A DNA stretch of 64,000 nt from Plasmodiophora brassicae (taxonomy: Eukaryota > Endomyxa: Phytomyxea > Phytomyxea > Plasmodiophorida): contig CP145415.1 of NCBI GenBank assembly GCA_036867785.1, positions 310,001-374,000 of the forward strand, written 5' to 3'. Shown piece after piece: positions 52,311 to 61,042 of this stretch. Each line of letters starts with the position of its first letter. Position 1 is the stretch's first letter. Under the pieces are notes generated by a model, which had not been told where the DNA came from, made no database searches, and saw only the letters and a program-made list of their open reading frames with translations. A program made the translations under genes and the position numbers.

Positions 52311-55300
52311 CTACACCTCGATGTCCTTCGTGCGATCATCCATCCGACGATAGCCAGACCAGGCCTTCGCGCCTTGATTGTCCTCGTATACGATCGTCGG
52401 ACTGGAGCGTGCGAAGCCGATTTCGGTCAGGAATGTCCGGATCCAGGCCAGCTGGCGGGTAACAGCACACAGCGACTTGATCTCTGCATGTGTGGACGAT
52501 AAGCTAACTTTGACTGCGCCCAGGTCTTGGCGACGTGACTGCCAGTGCACGGGGCCGCCAGCCAGCAGGATGATGTGGCCGGAGCGCGACCGTCGCGTGT
52601 CAGGGTCGGATGCCCAATCAGCGTCGGCGTATGCGATCAGACGATCTTCGGGCTGGGGTTCGTATCGGATGCCGTGCGTCATGGTGCCGGCGATGTACTT
52701 AAGAACGCGTTGCCCCGCACGCCAATGCTGGATGCCGGGATTCGAGGAGAATTGGGCCAGTACATTCGTTATGTACGCGATGTCGGGACGGCATCGATGG
52801 GCGAGCCATGTCAGGCAGCCAATAAGTTTGAGGTACGGCTTGGTCGCCATTTCGTCGCGGTCGAGGTCGCTTTGTGGACTCATTGCCGTTGATAGGTGAA
52901 CGCCAGGCTGATGCGGCGTGTCGACCGGATGACAATGCGACATGTTGAAGTCGCTCAACACCTTCTCGATGTACTCGGCTTGGTCAAGGGTGATGGCGCC
53001 GGTGCCAGGTTCGCGTCGGATGCGCATGCCAAGCAGGGTCGACGGTTCACCTTGATCCGTGATCTCGGCCATCGTGGAGATCTTCTCGAGAACGGATTCC
53101 GCGAACGGGACGTCATTGTACGCCAGCAGACCGTCGTCGGTGTGCACCGACATGATCATGAACTTTCCATCGCGATCGTACCGGAAGACGCAGGGGTCCG
53201 CGATGATCGATTCGAATCCGAGTGATAACAGCATCTCCCGAAGCGTCTTGTACCAACGTTCGGCGCCTTGTTTCGTTCCATAAAGGGCCTTTTGCAGTTG
53301 ACGAACTCGGTACGGGACGTGATGATCGGTGAAGCCATCCGGCTGACGAATGTAAACATCATGGAGCATGTCGGCGTTCAGGTATGCGGCCACCCAGTCG
53401 ACCTGGCGAAGATGCAGGCCGTGCTGCGCCGCGAGCGCTAGGATAACGAGGAACGCAGTGGCACGGGCGGTCGGCGCGAACGTATCGTCGAAGTCGATGC
53501 CGGGGCGTTGTCGGAAGCCCTGAGCACAGAGTCGGGCGGTGAACTTGCGGATGCCACCGTTGCCACTGAGCGAGGACTTCACTCGGAACACCCACTTGGC
53601 GCCAACAGCGATCTTACTTTTCGGCAGGTCGATTAGCGGGCCGAACGTGTCCTTGGCGTCCAGTGTTGCCATCTGGGTGACGGCGGCGTCCCACCAGTGG
53701 CCAGCGAAAGGTGATGAGAGGGCATCGGCCATTGAGTTGGGTACGGGAATGTCGGTCGCTTTCAGCTTCGACAGGTCGGGTCGTGGTAGACGGGCTGGGT
53801 CGATCGGGGCGGATACCTTGGCTCGACATGCCTTGGCAGCGGCGCCGCGACATGTCGGACGGTTGGACCTGATGGCCTGATCGATCAGACGGCGCTCCTC
53901 AACCTGCTGCCAATGCCGGATCAGTCGGCGGGAGCGACGAGGAGGGCGCTGTGTCGGGAACGTTAGGGTCGGATTCTGGAACCAGGCGTCGACAGTCGAG
54001 GACCACCGTGTCGACGAACGATTGGCCGCCTCCGGCGCCTTCCACCATTCACCAGGCGGTTGACGACGACGATTCGATCGGCGAGGGCGTGGCACGTCGA
54101 TGACATTGTGGTCAACGATATCAGCAGCATCGGAATTGTCGTGGACGTCGGGGTCGGCAGCTTCGTTGGGAGAGTCGTTGCTGGACGCCGAACCTTCGTA
54201 GTCGGGATCATCTTCAGCGTCATCATCATCTTCGTCGGTGGATACGTCATCAGGAGACGGTGAGCGCGACGGTCGGACGATCTCGGAAGGCGATGACGCA
54301 GCGGCAGGTGACGGAGGCTCGGGAGGGGATGCTGCGAGAGAGGATGCTGACGTCGATGGTAGAGGTGCCATGACGGCGTCGGAAGAGACGGGCGTCGGGA
54401 CGATCGTGTCAACGTTCGGCGCAGAGCTCGACTCGGGACTGGACGGTGGCGCTGATGATGAACTAGCAGGGCTGGATCTTCCAAAGCCGAATGTGAACGA
54501 GGTCTCCAGGAACTCGGCAGTCGTGCTCTCGAACGTGTCTTCCCGGTCCACGTCGTAGAACCGCCAAGCCTTCATGCCGGGCGTGAAACCGATAAACACA
54601 GCGCGAACACGACGAGGCTCCAACTTGCTCGGCTTCTTCGTGGCTGGATGCGGTCGCATGGCATAGGCATCGCAACCGTAGACACGAAGGGCCGAGATGT
54701 TAGGTAGGGCGCGACGAGCAGCCTCGAACGATGTGCGACGCCCGGGAAGGACTGATCTCGGGTGGATGTTGTACAGTATCGCAGAGTAGGACAGCGACCA
54801 GGGCCACGTGGAGTCAGGCATGCGAGAGTGGCACCGGATTGAGCTTTCGATACCGCAGAGCGTGTGGTTGACGCTTTCAGCGCGGCCGTTCTGCTCGGGC
54901 GTGTACGGGACAGATTTGCGGTGCAGGATGCCGGACTCGTTGTAGAACAGGACGCACGCCTTGGAGTTGTACTCGCCGCCACCGTCAGTCTGGAACGTCC
55001 GGATACCACGTCCTTCCTGGTTGCGAAGACGCGCGTCATAGTGCTTGATGACGTCGAGCGCCTCCGATTTGCGACGTAGCAGATAGACGGACAGGTACCG
55101 AGAGGAATCGTCCAGCATGGTCTGGTAGTACTCAAAGCCGCCGACACCGACGACAGGCCACCGTCCGGACAGATCGCTATGGACGAGATCGCCAACACGA
55201 CGCGCGCGCGACGTACTGGGAGGGAATGATGACCGTTTGCCCTTGGCGAGTAAACATGCAGCGCATGGACATCGATCTTGCGGCCTCGGGATTGGCCCGT

Positions 55301-56951
55301 CGAACTTCATGCCACGACAACGTTTGTGCAGGATGCGCAGGTTGCCGTAACCCAGGTGGCCGGTTCGAGCGTGCCAGACAGCTGGAGCTGCGGCGGTGAC
55401 CTTAGCGACGCGGCATGAGACGCTGGATGCGATCAAGGAGCAGACTCGGGCAGAGTGAAGTGTGCCGGGCGCGGAGGTTGGAGCGGATAATGGAATCCGG
55501 TACAGGTTATCGTGTCCTCGTTGACTGACGGCCACTGGCTGACCGACGGGCGCCGTCCAGTTGGCCCCCGAGTAGATCTTCGCGGTATCGCCGTCGAACA
55601 CGATCTTGTGACCTGATCTGGTGAGCTGGCCAACTGATACTAGCGCTTGGCCAAGTCGGGGAACGTGCAGCGAATCGATACTCGTCGCCTGGACATCCAT
55701 GCCGAATGACGTCACGCCTCGACTGGTCGTACGCGACAGATCGGCTAGCTCAACTTCCGGTCCGGTGCCTTGGCGATAGCAGCTGAGATGTCGGCGCAGG
55801 GGCGTCATCGTCGTGGAACACGCTGAGTCCAGTAGGCCTACTGAGTTCGCGTACACGTCGATGGCGTGGCGTGCCGACAAAGCACGCATCGGCTCGGGCG
55901 CCGGATCGATCGGATGAGCGCCAGACGTTGGATACTCGTTGGACGTTGGTGAGGATGTATTGCTTTTCGCGTTGCTGTCGCGGTACCAGATGTGTCGTTG
56001 CAGCGTGCATTCGCCGTTAGTGTGCTTGGATCCGGGATGGAAGACGCAGGACTCGTTGCGTCGTGGTCCACGGGGACGCGTCGATGTGGCGCAACTGGAG
56101 CGGTTGGCCGTTTGGAACGCGTCGTGTCGGTCCCGCACGTCTTGGACCCTGATCTCCTCGCTTGTCAACGACCCGACGACCTCGGAGACACTGGGCAGCG
56201 TGTCCAGAGCACGATTGTGCAGGCCAGCGACGACGGCGTCGAGATCGGATGATGCGTTGGCCAAGATGAGGACGGCGACCAATGCGTCGGTGAGGGACAG
56301 CATCTCGGTCGGTACCGTCGACCGGACGCGATGAGCCGCTGCTTGAACTCGGGCGGCGTACGTGGCGACCGACTCGCCGGGCATGTGCTGGACCGTGACG
56401 AGGTCGCGGACGGCGCGCACGACCGATGCCAGCGACGACGGGCTGTACGCCTGGAACAGCACGCCCCAGCACTTGGCAGCCAAGCCTGCCTGAAACAAAG
56501 ACAACGCGGACGCGATCTTGTGGTCCAGCATGTGGACGAGTAGAATCTCGCGCGCGGCTGCCTCGAGAGCTGGGTCGTGTGCCGTACCGGTTGTCGCAGT
56601 CGGCGAGCCATCTTCGTTGATCCCGATGACGTCCGCGTACCCACGATTGCGAAACCAGAGTGCAGCTGTCTGAACCCAGGACGTGAACGAGTCGGGAGTA
56701 CCGTCGAACTTGGGCATGGGCAGTCGCCCTGCGTCGCTTCGGCTGTGCGCCTCGGCGATGATCGGCATGGCCGGGGTCGATGGACAGCTGGTCGGACGCG
56801 CCAGCTGCTGCTGCAGGACACGGAGACGGTCGATCTTTTCCTGCCTGGCGATCGTTGCCTCCGCTTCGGCAATTCGGGTGTCGATCTCCTCGAGCGACAG
56901 ATGACGCAGCGGGTCGTCATCCGTGTTAGGCGTCGCCTGGCGCTCGGCCAT
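52311..56951 (-). CDS. copia Gag-Pol, copy 2, premature stop in RNase H
   Basis: 1546 aa in one frame with the domains described for copy 1: Gag with CVFHPGSKHTNGEC, protease LLDSACSTTM, integrase, RT with HTDD and RNase H up to YRRMDDRTKDIEV. At 52311-52313 the codon that is CAG (Gln) in copy 1 is TAG, so the last part of RNase H and the LTR-encoded tail are lost. A second short ORF (52277-52002) holds that tail. The acidic Ser/Pro-rich linker between integrase and RT (DEDDDDAEDDPDYEGSASSN) is typical of copia Pol. It is the only copy here without a frameshift. Confidence 0.92.
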   Translation of the reverse strand: MAERQATPNTDDDPLRHLSLEEIDTRIAEAEATIARQEKIDRLRVLQQQLARPTSCPSTPAMPIIAEAHSRSDAGRLPMPKFDGTPDSFTSWVQTAALWFRNRGYADVIGINEDGSPTATTGTAHDPALEAAAREILLVHMLDHKIASALSLFQAGLAAKCWGVLFQAYSPSSLASVVRAVRDLVTVQHMPGESVATYAARVQAAAHRVRSTVPTEMLSLTDALVAVLILANASSDLDAVVAGLHNRALDTLPSVSEVVGSLTSEEIRVQDVRDRHDAFQTANRSSCATSTRPRGPRRNESCVFHPGSKHTNGECTLQRHIWYRDSNAKSNTSSPTSNEYPTSGAHPIDPAPEPMRALSARHAIDVYANSVGLLDSACSTTMTPLRRHLSCYRQGTGPEVELADLSRTTSRGVTSFGMDVQATSIDSLHVPRLGQALVSVGQLTRSGHKIVFDGDTAKIYSGANWTAPVGQPVAVSQRGHDNLYRIPLSAPTSAPGTLHSARVCSLIASSVSCRVAKVTAAAPAVWHARTGHLGYGNLRILHKRCRGMKFDGPIPRPQDRCPCAACLLAKGKRSSFPPSTSRARRVGDLVHSDLSGRWPVVGVGGFEYYQTMLDDSSRYLSVYLLRRKSEALDVIKHYDARLRNQEGRGIRTFQTDGGGEYNSKACVLFYNESGILHRKSVPYTPEQNGRAESVNHTLCGIESSIRCHSRMPDSTWPWSLSYSAILYNIHPRSVLPGRRTSFEAARRALPNISALRVYGCDAYAMRPHPATKKPSKLEPRRVRAVFIGFTPGMKAWRFYDVDREDTFESTTAEFLETSFTFGFGRSSPASSSSAPPSSPESSSAPNVDTIVPTPVSSDAVMAPLPSTSASSLAASPPEPPSPAAASSPSEIVRPSRSPSPDDVSTDEDDDDAEDDPDYEGSASSNDSPNEAADPDVHDNSDAADIVDHNVIDVPRPRRSNRRRQPPGEWWKAPEAANRSSTRWSSTVDAWFQNPTLTFPTQRPPRRSRRLIRHWQQVEERRLIDQAIRSNRPTCRGAAAKACRAKVSAPIDPARLPRPDLSKLKATDIPVPNSMADALSSPFAGHWWDAAVTQMATLDAKDTFGPLIDLPKSKIAVGAKWVFRVKSSLSGNGGIRKFTARLCAQGFRQRPGIDFDDTFAPTARATAFLVILALAAQHGLHLRQVDWVAAYLNADMLHDVYIRQPDGFTDHHVPYRVRQLQKALYGTKQGAERWYKTLREMLLSLGFESIIADPCVFRYDRDGKFMIMSVHTDDGLLAYNDVPFAESVLEKISTMAEITDQGEPSTLLGMRIRREPGTGAITLDQAEYIEKVLSDFNMSHCHPVDTPHQPGVHLSTAMSPQSDLDRDEMATKPYLKLIGCLTWLAHRCRPDIAYITNVLAQFSSNPGIQHWRAGQRVLKYIAGTMTHGIRYEPQPEDRLIAYADADWASDPDTRRSRSGHIILLAGGPVHWQSRRQDLGAVKVSLSSTHAEIKSLCAVTRQLAWIRTFLTEIGFARSSPTIVYEDNQGAKAWSGYRRMDDRTKDIEV

Positions 56952-56994
56952 GGCGAGTAGAGGCTCAGCGCCTGCGCCTATACGACTGTTAATC

Positions 56995-57178
56995 TGAGAA
57001 AGACAATAATGGAGTGGATGTATTACGTACGGCGTGTGCGGCGGACGTTACAGTGGCGACGTAGTCGCCGACGGTGTAACGGTTGCCAACGCCGGCGGGC
57101 ACGGAGTCGCGGAGTGCGTGACGGCGTTCACGTGCTGCAGGCATGTGCTGCTGGTCGTAGTGGATACGTTGTTCGACA
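56995..57178 (-). repeat. 5' LTR of copia copy 2
   Basis: 184 bp, same ends as in copy 1 with a few substitutions. Confidence 0.92.
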
Positions 57179-57435
57179 GCGCCCCAGGCGAGGACTCAAC
57201 CGCCGCAAAATGCGGGGCGGCCGATTCGAAACGCGATAGGGCGTGTGGACGGTGACGGACTGACGGTGGACGCTTGGGGTATGGGCGGTGGGCAAAAACG
57301 GACGAGAGATGATCTCGATGACGTAGCTGAGGCAAGGGGGTACGATGGGCGTTTGTGATAATATTGTTTGCGAAAACAGGTGTTTACTAAGGGACGATTG
57401 TATCGGACGTGGGACTGAATGAAGCGAGCCTACAG
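57179..57435. other. Flank of copia copy 2, nothing recognised
   Basis: GC-rich DNA unrelated to elements D or E, so the original right side of those elements has been lost. Confidence 0.4.
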
Positions 57436-58150
57436 TCACGTTGGATGTGTGGATGCGCCGCGCTGGTTCCGGCGTATGTCGTCAAACGGGTTCGTGTTTG
57501 GCGGGTTGAAGTCGCGCGCTTCATCATGCCGGTCTTTGTTACGTCTGGCATATGAGTACCATTCGGACGTGCGGAAGCAGTTGAAACGGTGCAAGTTCGC
57601 ATGAAGCGATTCGTTGGGATGGAAGTGGCGCCCTTGGAGGAATGTGGTCGTGGCATCTGAATGCGTCTGCAGAATTTCGGCCTGCAGGCGGTGCGTGTGC
57701 TTCCAGGTGTTTAGTATCAAGACGGCTTCGTTAACGCCACAGACCTGTTTGTACTGCTCGAAAGCAGCACGAAGTGCTCGCTCTGCATGTCACGACTGGC
57801 ATCCGTTTATAGCTGTTGGCAAGCGGCGTCCTAATTGGGCGCCGCTGCCAGACCGAATAAATGTCCGTGACGGTGGTCGACGTCAGTCGGCTAATGTCCT
57901 GTTAGCCTCAACATCGTGTTGTGTCTAACACTGCACGCTGCCGGAGTTGCTTGATGGCGCTGGTTGACTTTCCCATAGCCTTTCCAATCTTTTGACCGCC
58001 TTGTGCCAGTATCACCGAGTGGAGTTCGTTGATGTCTTCAGGTTCTTTGGTGGCAGCGTTGTCAGCACTCATCGTGAACCTGGACGGTCTAGGAGGTGTG
58101 ACTTTCAAAGTGACAACAAAGTGCGTTTCTGGCTGGCTGTTGTAGTCCAA
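57436..58150 (-). pseudogene. Orphan ORF interrupted by a solo LTR
   Basis: On the minus strand an ORF starts at 58150 (MDYNSQPETHFVVTLKVTPP), passes a helical part (EDINELHSVILAQGGQKIGK) and runs into the solo LTR at 57930. On the other side the frame continues from 57787 to the stop at 57436, with AVLILNTWKHTHRLQAEILQ and GRHFHPNESLHANLHRFNCF. Leaving out the LTR and one target-site copy keeps one open frame across the join, about 190 residues in all. No family was recognised; it could be a host gene or a gene of an older transposon. Confidence 0.55.
57788..57930 (+). repeat. Solo LTR of a Ty3 element (D-like)
   Basis: 143 bp starting TGTCACGACTGGC and ending TGTCTAACA, flanked by CTGCA at 57783-57787 and 57931-57935. 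It has an AATAAATGTCC tract and a GTCAGTCGG box at the positions expected from the LTR of D, but the sequence is well diverged from it. Orientation is by this similarity. Confidence 0.85.
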
Positions 58151-58379
58151 TGGCGGTTCGGGAAACGTGGTAATGGGACCCCTTCGATGTTATCTGCTCG
58201 GACGTTCAGCTAGGAAGGCGAAGCTCCGGTCGTCAACCCCCCCCCCCCCTCCCCCGCACCGACTCGCATGTGGGGACGTATTTCGGCAAACAAATGGGGT
58301 AATAGAGCGCCTCATCGGGCACCTGATGGAAAGTAGCGGATTGGGTTCACGATTCTCTCTATTTTAGTGGGAGACCTTG
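58151..58379. other. Short intergenic stretch with an 11-C run
   Basis: Contains a C-run near 58239-58249 followed by TCCCCC. Nothing else recognised. Confidence 0.4.
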
Positions 58380-58399
58380 TGAGCGTTGCCGTTTTTTTA

Positions 58400-58735
58400 A
58401 TAGATGCTTGGATTTACGACACTCTCGTCTTTCTCTTAATATAGAGGCTTGGAATTACGAGCCTCCCTTGTTAAATAGAGAGCATCGTGATTCCAATGCT
58501 CTCTATCTATATACTCACTCCCTTATATAAAGAGAGAGGCTTGGAATCACGATCCTCTCTGTCTATATAAATAGGGAGGCTTGCAATCACGATGCTCTCT
58601 ATTTAAATAGAGGGGATTGCATTCACGAGGCTCTCGGGGCGGTTGAGCAAAACCTGGGGCGGTTGAGCAAAAACTGCGGCGGTTGATAAATAGAGAGGCT
58701 TGCGTTCGCGATCCTCTCGCGCTGGGGCGGTTGAG
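58400..58735. repeat. Array of seven short hairpins with interspersed GGCGGTTGA units
   Basis: Seven copies of a roughly 26-28-bp unit whose ends are complementary (GAGAGGCTTG...ATCCTCTC), near 58402, 58443, 58478, 58533, 58573, 58609 and 58692; the third is inverted. Core consensus GGCTTGNAATCACGATNCTC. Spacers are TATA/AAATA-rich, and the last part has four GGCGGTTGA words (58638, 58660, 58679, 58725). Confidence 0.8.
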
Positions 58736-59502
58736 GTTTATTCGCAATACAAAACTCCGCCTATTGCCGCTGTGCCCAGATATTATACATTGACGATACA
58801 GAACGATGTACCCTGTCTGGGCAGTCCAGTAGTGTGACGTCCTTCAAGCTTCGAGACGTACTCGTTGAGAAGCTCGCTCCTAGCCCCTCGGTCTATGACA
58901 AGCAGCCTGTCGTCTGACTGCTGATTGCCTGTCTGGTGACTATTGTCTGTCTGGTTTATTTCGGGCCGTCTGGCCTCACGCCCTCCACTGCGTCTCCGGA
59001 GTCCGTGACGGTCTCCGGAAGTCCGCGGTCTATTCTGGGACACACACGACTGGTCTGGCGGGACAGCTGACTGTGCTGGTCCGGAACGGATCGGCAATGT
59101 TGGCGGGCCGTGTCGGGACAGGGGTTATGACCGTGAACAACATCATAGGTGCTGCTATGCTGTACGTATGATACACTTCCCTCCTCAAGATAGCGTCCCT
59201 CTTCGTGTTGTGATCTTGGAGCTGGCATGAATGGCATCTTGTCATACGGAATAAACTTGAGTTGCACTATTCCTGTTACAGGTGAACATTTGGAGAAAAA
59301 TTATGTGGGAATCATTCTTCCGTAGGTTATGTTTTCCCCAGTCCGTCACACTCTTTTTTCGCGCGGCGGACCTCGACGTCGTCGTGATGTCGAGCGGCCC
59401 TGAGACCATGACCCTTGTCAAGGTACTGCGAGGCTTGCCTTCTGGCTCACTCGCTAAACCCACTAAAAACCATCTTGTTCAGTGACCATAACTGTGCAAT
59501 GT
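58736..59502. other. Non-coding; may include the 3' LTR of element F
   Basis: Short overlapping ORFs only. Because element F is on the minus strand and its integrase ends at 59503, its 3' untranslated part and LTR should lie here. A TGTAACAGG start in minus orientation near 59279 is a possible LTR edge, but no partner LTR is available to test it. Confidence 0.35.
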
Positions 59503-60815
59503 CTAGTTGCGACGTCGCCGCTTGGTCGAGGCATCTGCCTGACCTGGCGTCTTTCGCTTGACTGGTTTCCTCTGGGACCTGGTTTTCTGCAATGATTGCG
59601 GCAGCATTTTCTGCAATTCTTCCGCCAATGCATGACTCCTATGTCCATTGATGAAAACTTGCACCATTTTGGGCTGATCTTCAATGATGACGCTTGCCGG
59701 TTCCCATGTGGATTCTTCATCGCTGAAGCCCCGCCATCGTATGCGTAATTCCATGGTTTGCTCACGATTCTTACGTGCATCCATTATTTCTTGGATTTCC
59801 CATGTAGCATTGTCATAGGCTATTTGTTCTTTGAGTTCTTCTGTAACGTTGAGCTTCTGATCGCAATAGAATTGGAGTCTACTTCCGTGTACAATGTGAT
59901 GATCCCCATTCACTAGATCTTCGACCTCGAAGATGTAGTTGGAGTGAACCTCAGTAACACGGTATGGCCCTCGCCATTTCAGAAATAGTTTCTCTCCAGC
60001 TCTGAGCGTTTCTGCTCGCAGAACGAAATCCCCTTGATAGACATTTGGTGGCTTCCGATTCCCCGACGCTTTCTCTCGCCGCTGCGCTCTCTGGCGCTCG
60101 CTGAGATCTGCTGCTTCTTTGTGCATCTCATTCAGTCCGGCTGTAAGCTCGTCGGTGAGAGTTTGGATTGTCTCAGACGTGAGTTGGGCAACACTGACTT
60201 GTGTTTCCCGTGTGGGATTCATGCAGACTGCTTCTAATGGGTCATCTGGTTCTACCCCACTGTGAACCTGCACAGGCGCTCGCCCTCCCAGTCTTTGCTG
60301 TGGCCGATGATTGAGCACATGCTCTACCACCTTGATTAGCCATGGCCATTCTTCCTTCTGCCATCGGAGGTCGGAACAAATGGCACGGAATAGTGCCAGC
60401 ACATGCTTGTTGACTACTTCAACCGTTCCGTTGGGATAGTGTATGTAAGCGGTTGTCCAATGTTGCTTAACATTGCAAAGCTTACTGTACTCCCTAGTAA
60501 CCTCAGACATGAAATACGATGCCTGGTCGGAGACTATGATTTCTGGTGTTCCTGACTTGGATCTCCATTCCATCAGTGCCTGTACTGTTGTCAGACTATC
60601 TGGCACAACAGTTGGCACGAGGTGTACAAGTCCCGAGAGGTCATCTCTCAGTACGAGAATCCATTTGAAATCATGTCCTGCCTCTTCCTTTGACGGCATC
60701 ATGTACAGATAATCCATATGGAGTACCTGTCCACGCCTGGTTGCATGACATGCATGGCCTAATGGCCTGGGACACACCTCACCACCTCTCGTGGGTCTGC
60801 AGTGCAGGCAGCCTC
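59503..60815 (-). pseudogene. Ty3-type integrase and chromodomain fragment (element F)
   Basis: The reading enters from the copia LTR at 60815 and opens with the end of an HHCC finger (CLHCRPTRGGE), then the integrase core (LHMDYLYMMPSKEEAGHDFK, WILVLRDDLSGLVHLVPT, IIVSDQASYFMSEVTREYSK, YIHYPNGTVEVVNKHVLALF), a GPY/F module (LFLKWRGPYRVTEVHSNYIF) and a chromodomain (ELRIRWRGFSDEESTWEPAS), ending in a Lys/Arg-rich tail. The family differs from A-E: core motifs are closer to the 'DYLYI' type integrases known from oomycete and chytrid genomes. Upstream Pol is separated by copia copy 3 and lies outside the window. Confidence 0.85.
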
Positions 60816-60999
60816 TGTCGAACAACGTATCCACTACGACCAGCAGCACATGCCTGCAGCACGTGAACGCCGTCACGCACTCCGCGACTCCGTGCCCGCC
60901 GGCGTTGGCAACCGTTACACCGTCGGCGACTACGTCGCCACTGTAACGTCCGCCGCACACGCCGTACGTAATACATCCACTTCATTATTGTCCTTCTCA
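60816..60999 (+). repeat. 5' LTR of copia copy 3
   Basis: 184 bp, TGTCGAACAACG...CCTTCTCA, the reverse complement of the LTRs of copies 1 and 2. Confidence 0.93.
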
Positions 61000-61042
61000 G
61001 ATTAACAGTCGTATAGGCGCAGGCGCTGAGCCCCTACTCGCC

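Larger units (their letters stand above)
51967..57178 (-). mobile_element. Ty1/copia element, copy 2
   Basis: Upper (5') LTR 56995-57178 is complete at 184 bp. The lower (3') LTR reaches from 52132 down to about 51967, where the outer 16 or so bases of the family LTR are missing or replaced. No target duplication is found: the right flank begins GCGCC, the left flank is element D coding DNA. Gag-Pol is nearly full length. Confidence 0.9.

Noticed and set aside
58400-58735. CRISPR array
   Set aside because: Repeat units are imperfect, one is inverted, spacing is irregular, and the DNA is eukaryotic without cas genes.
29352-61005. Short ORFs repeated in every copia LTR (about 67-76 codons)
   Set aside because: They are reading frames within the LTR repeat; only the Pol-frame continuation in the 3' LTR has a plausible coding role.
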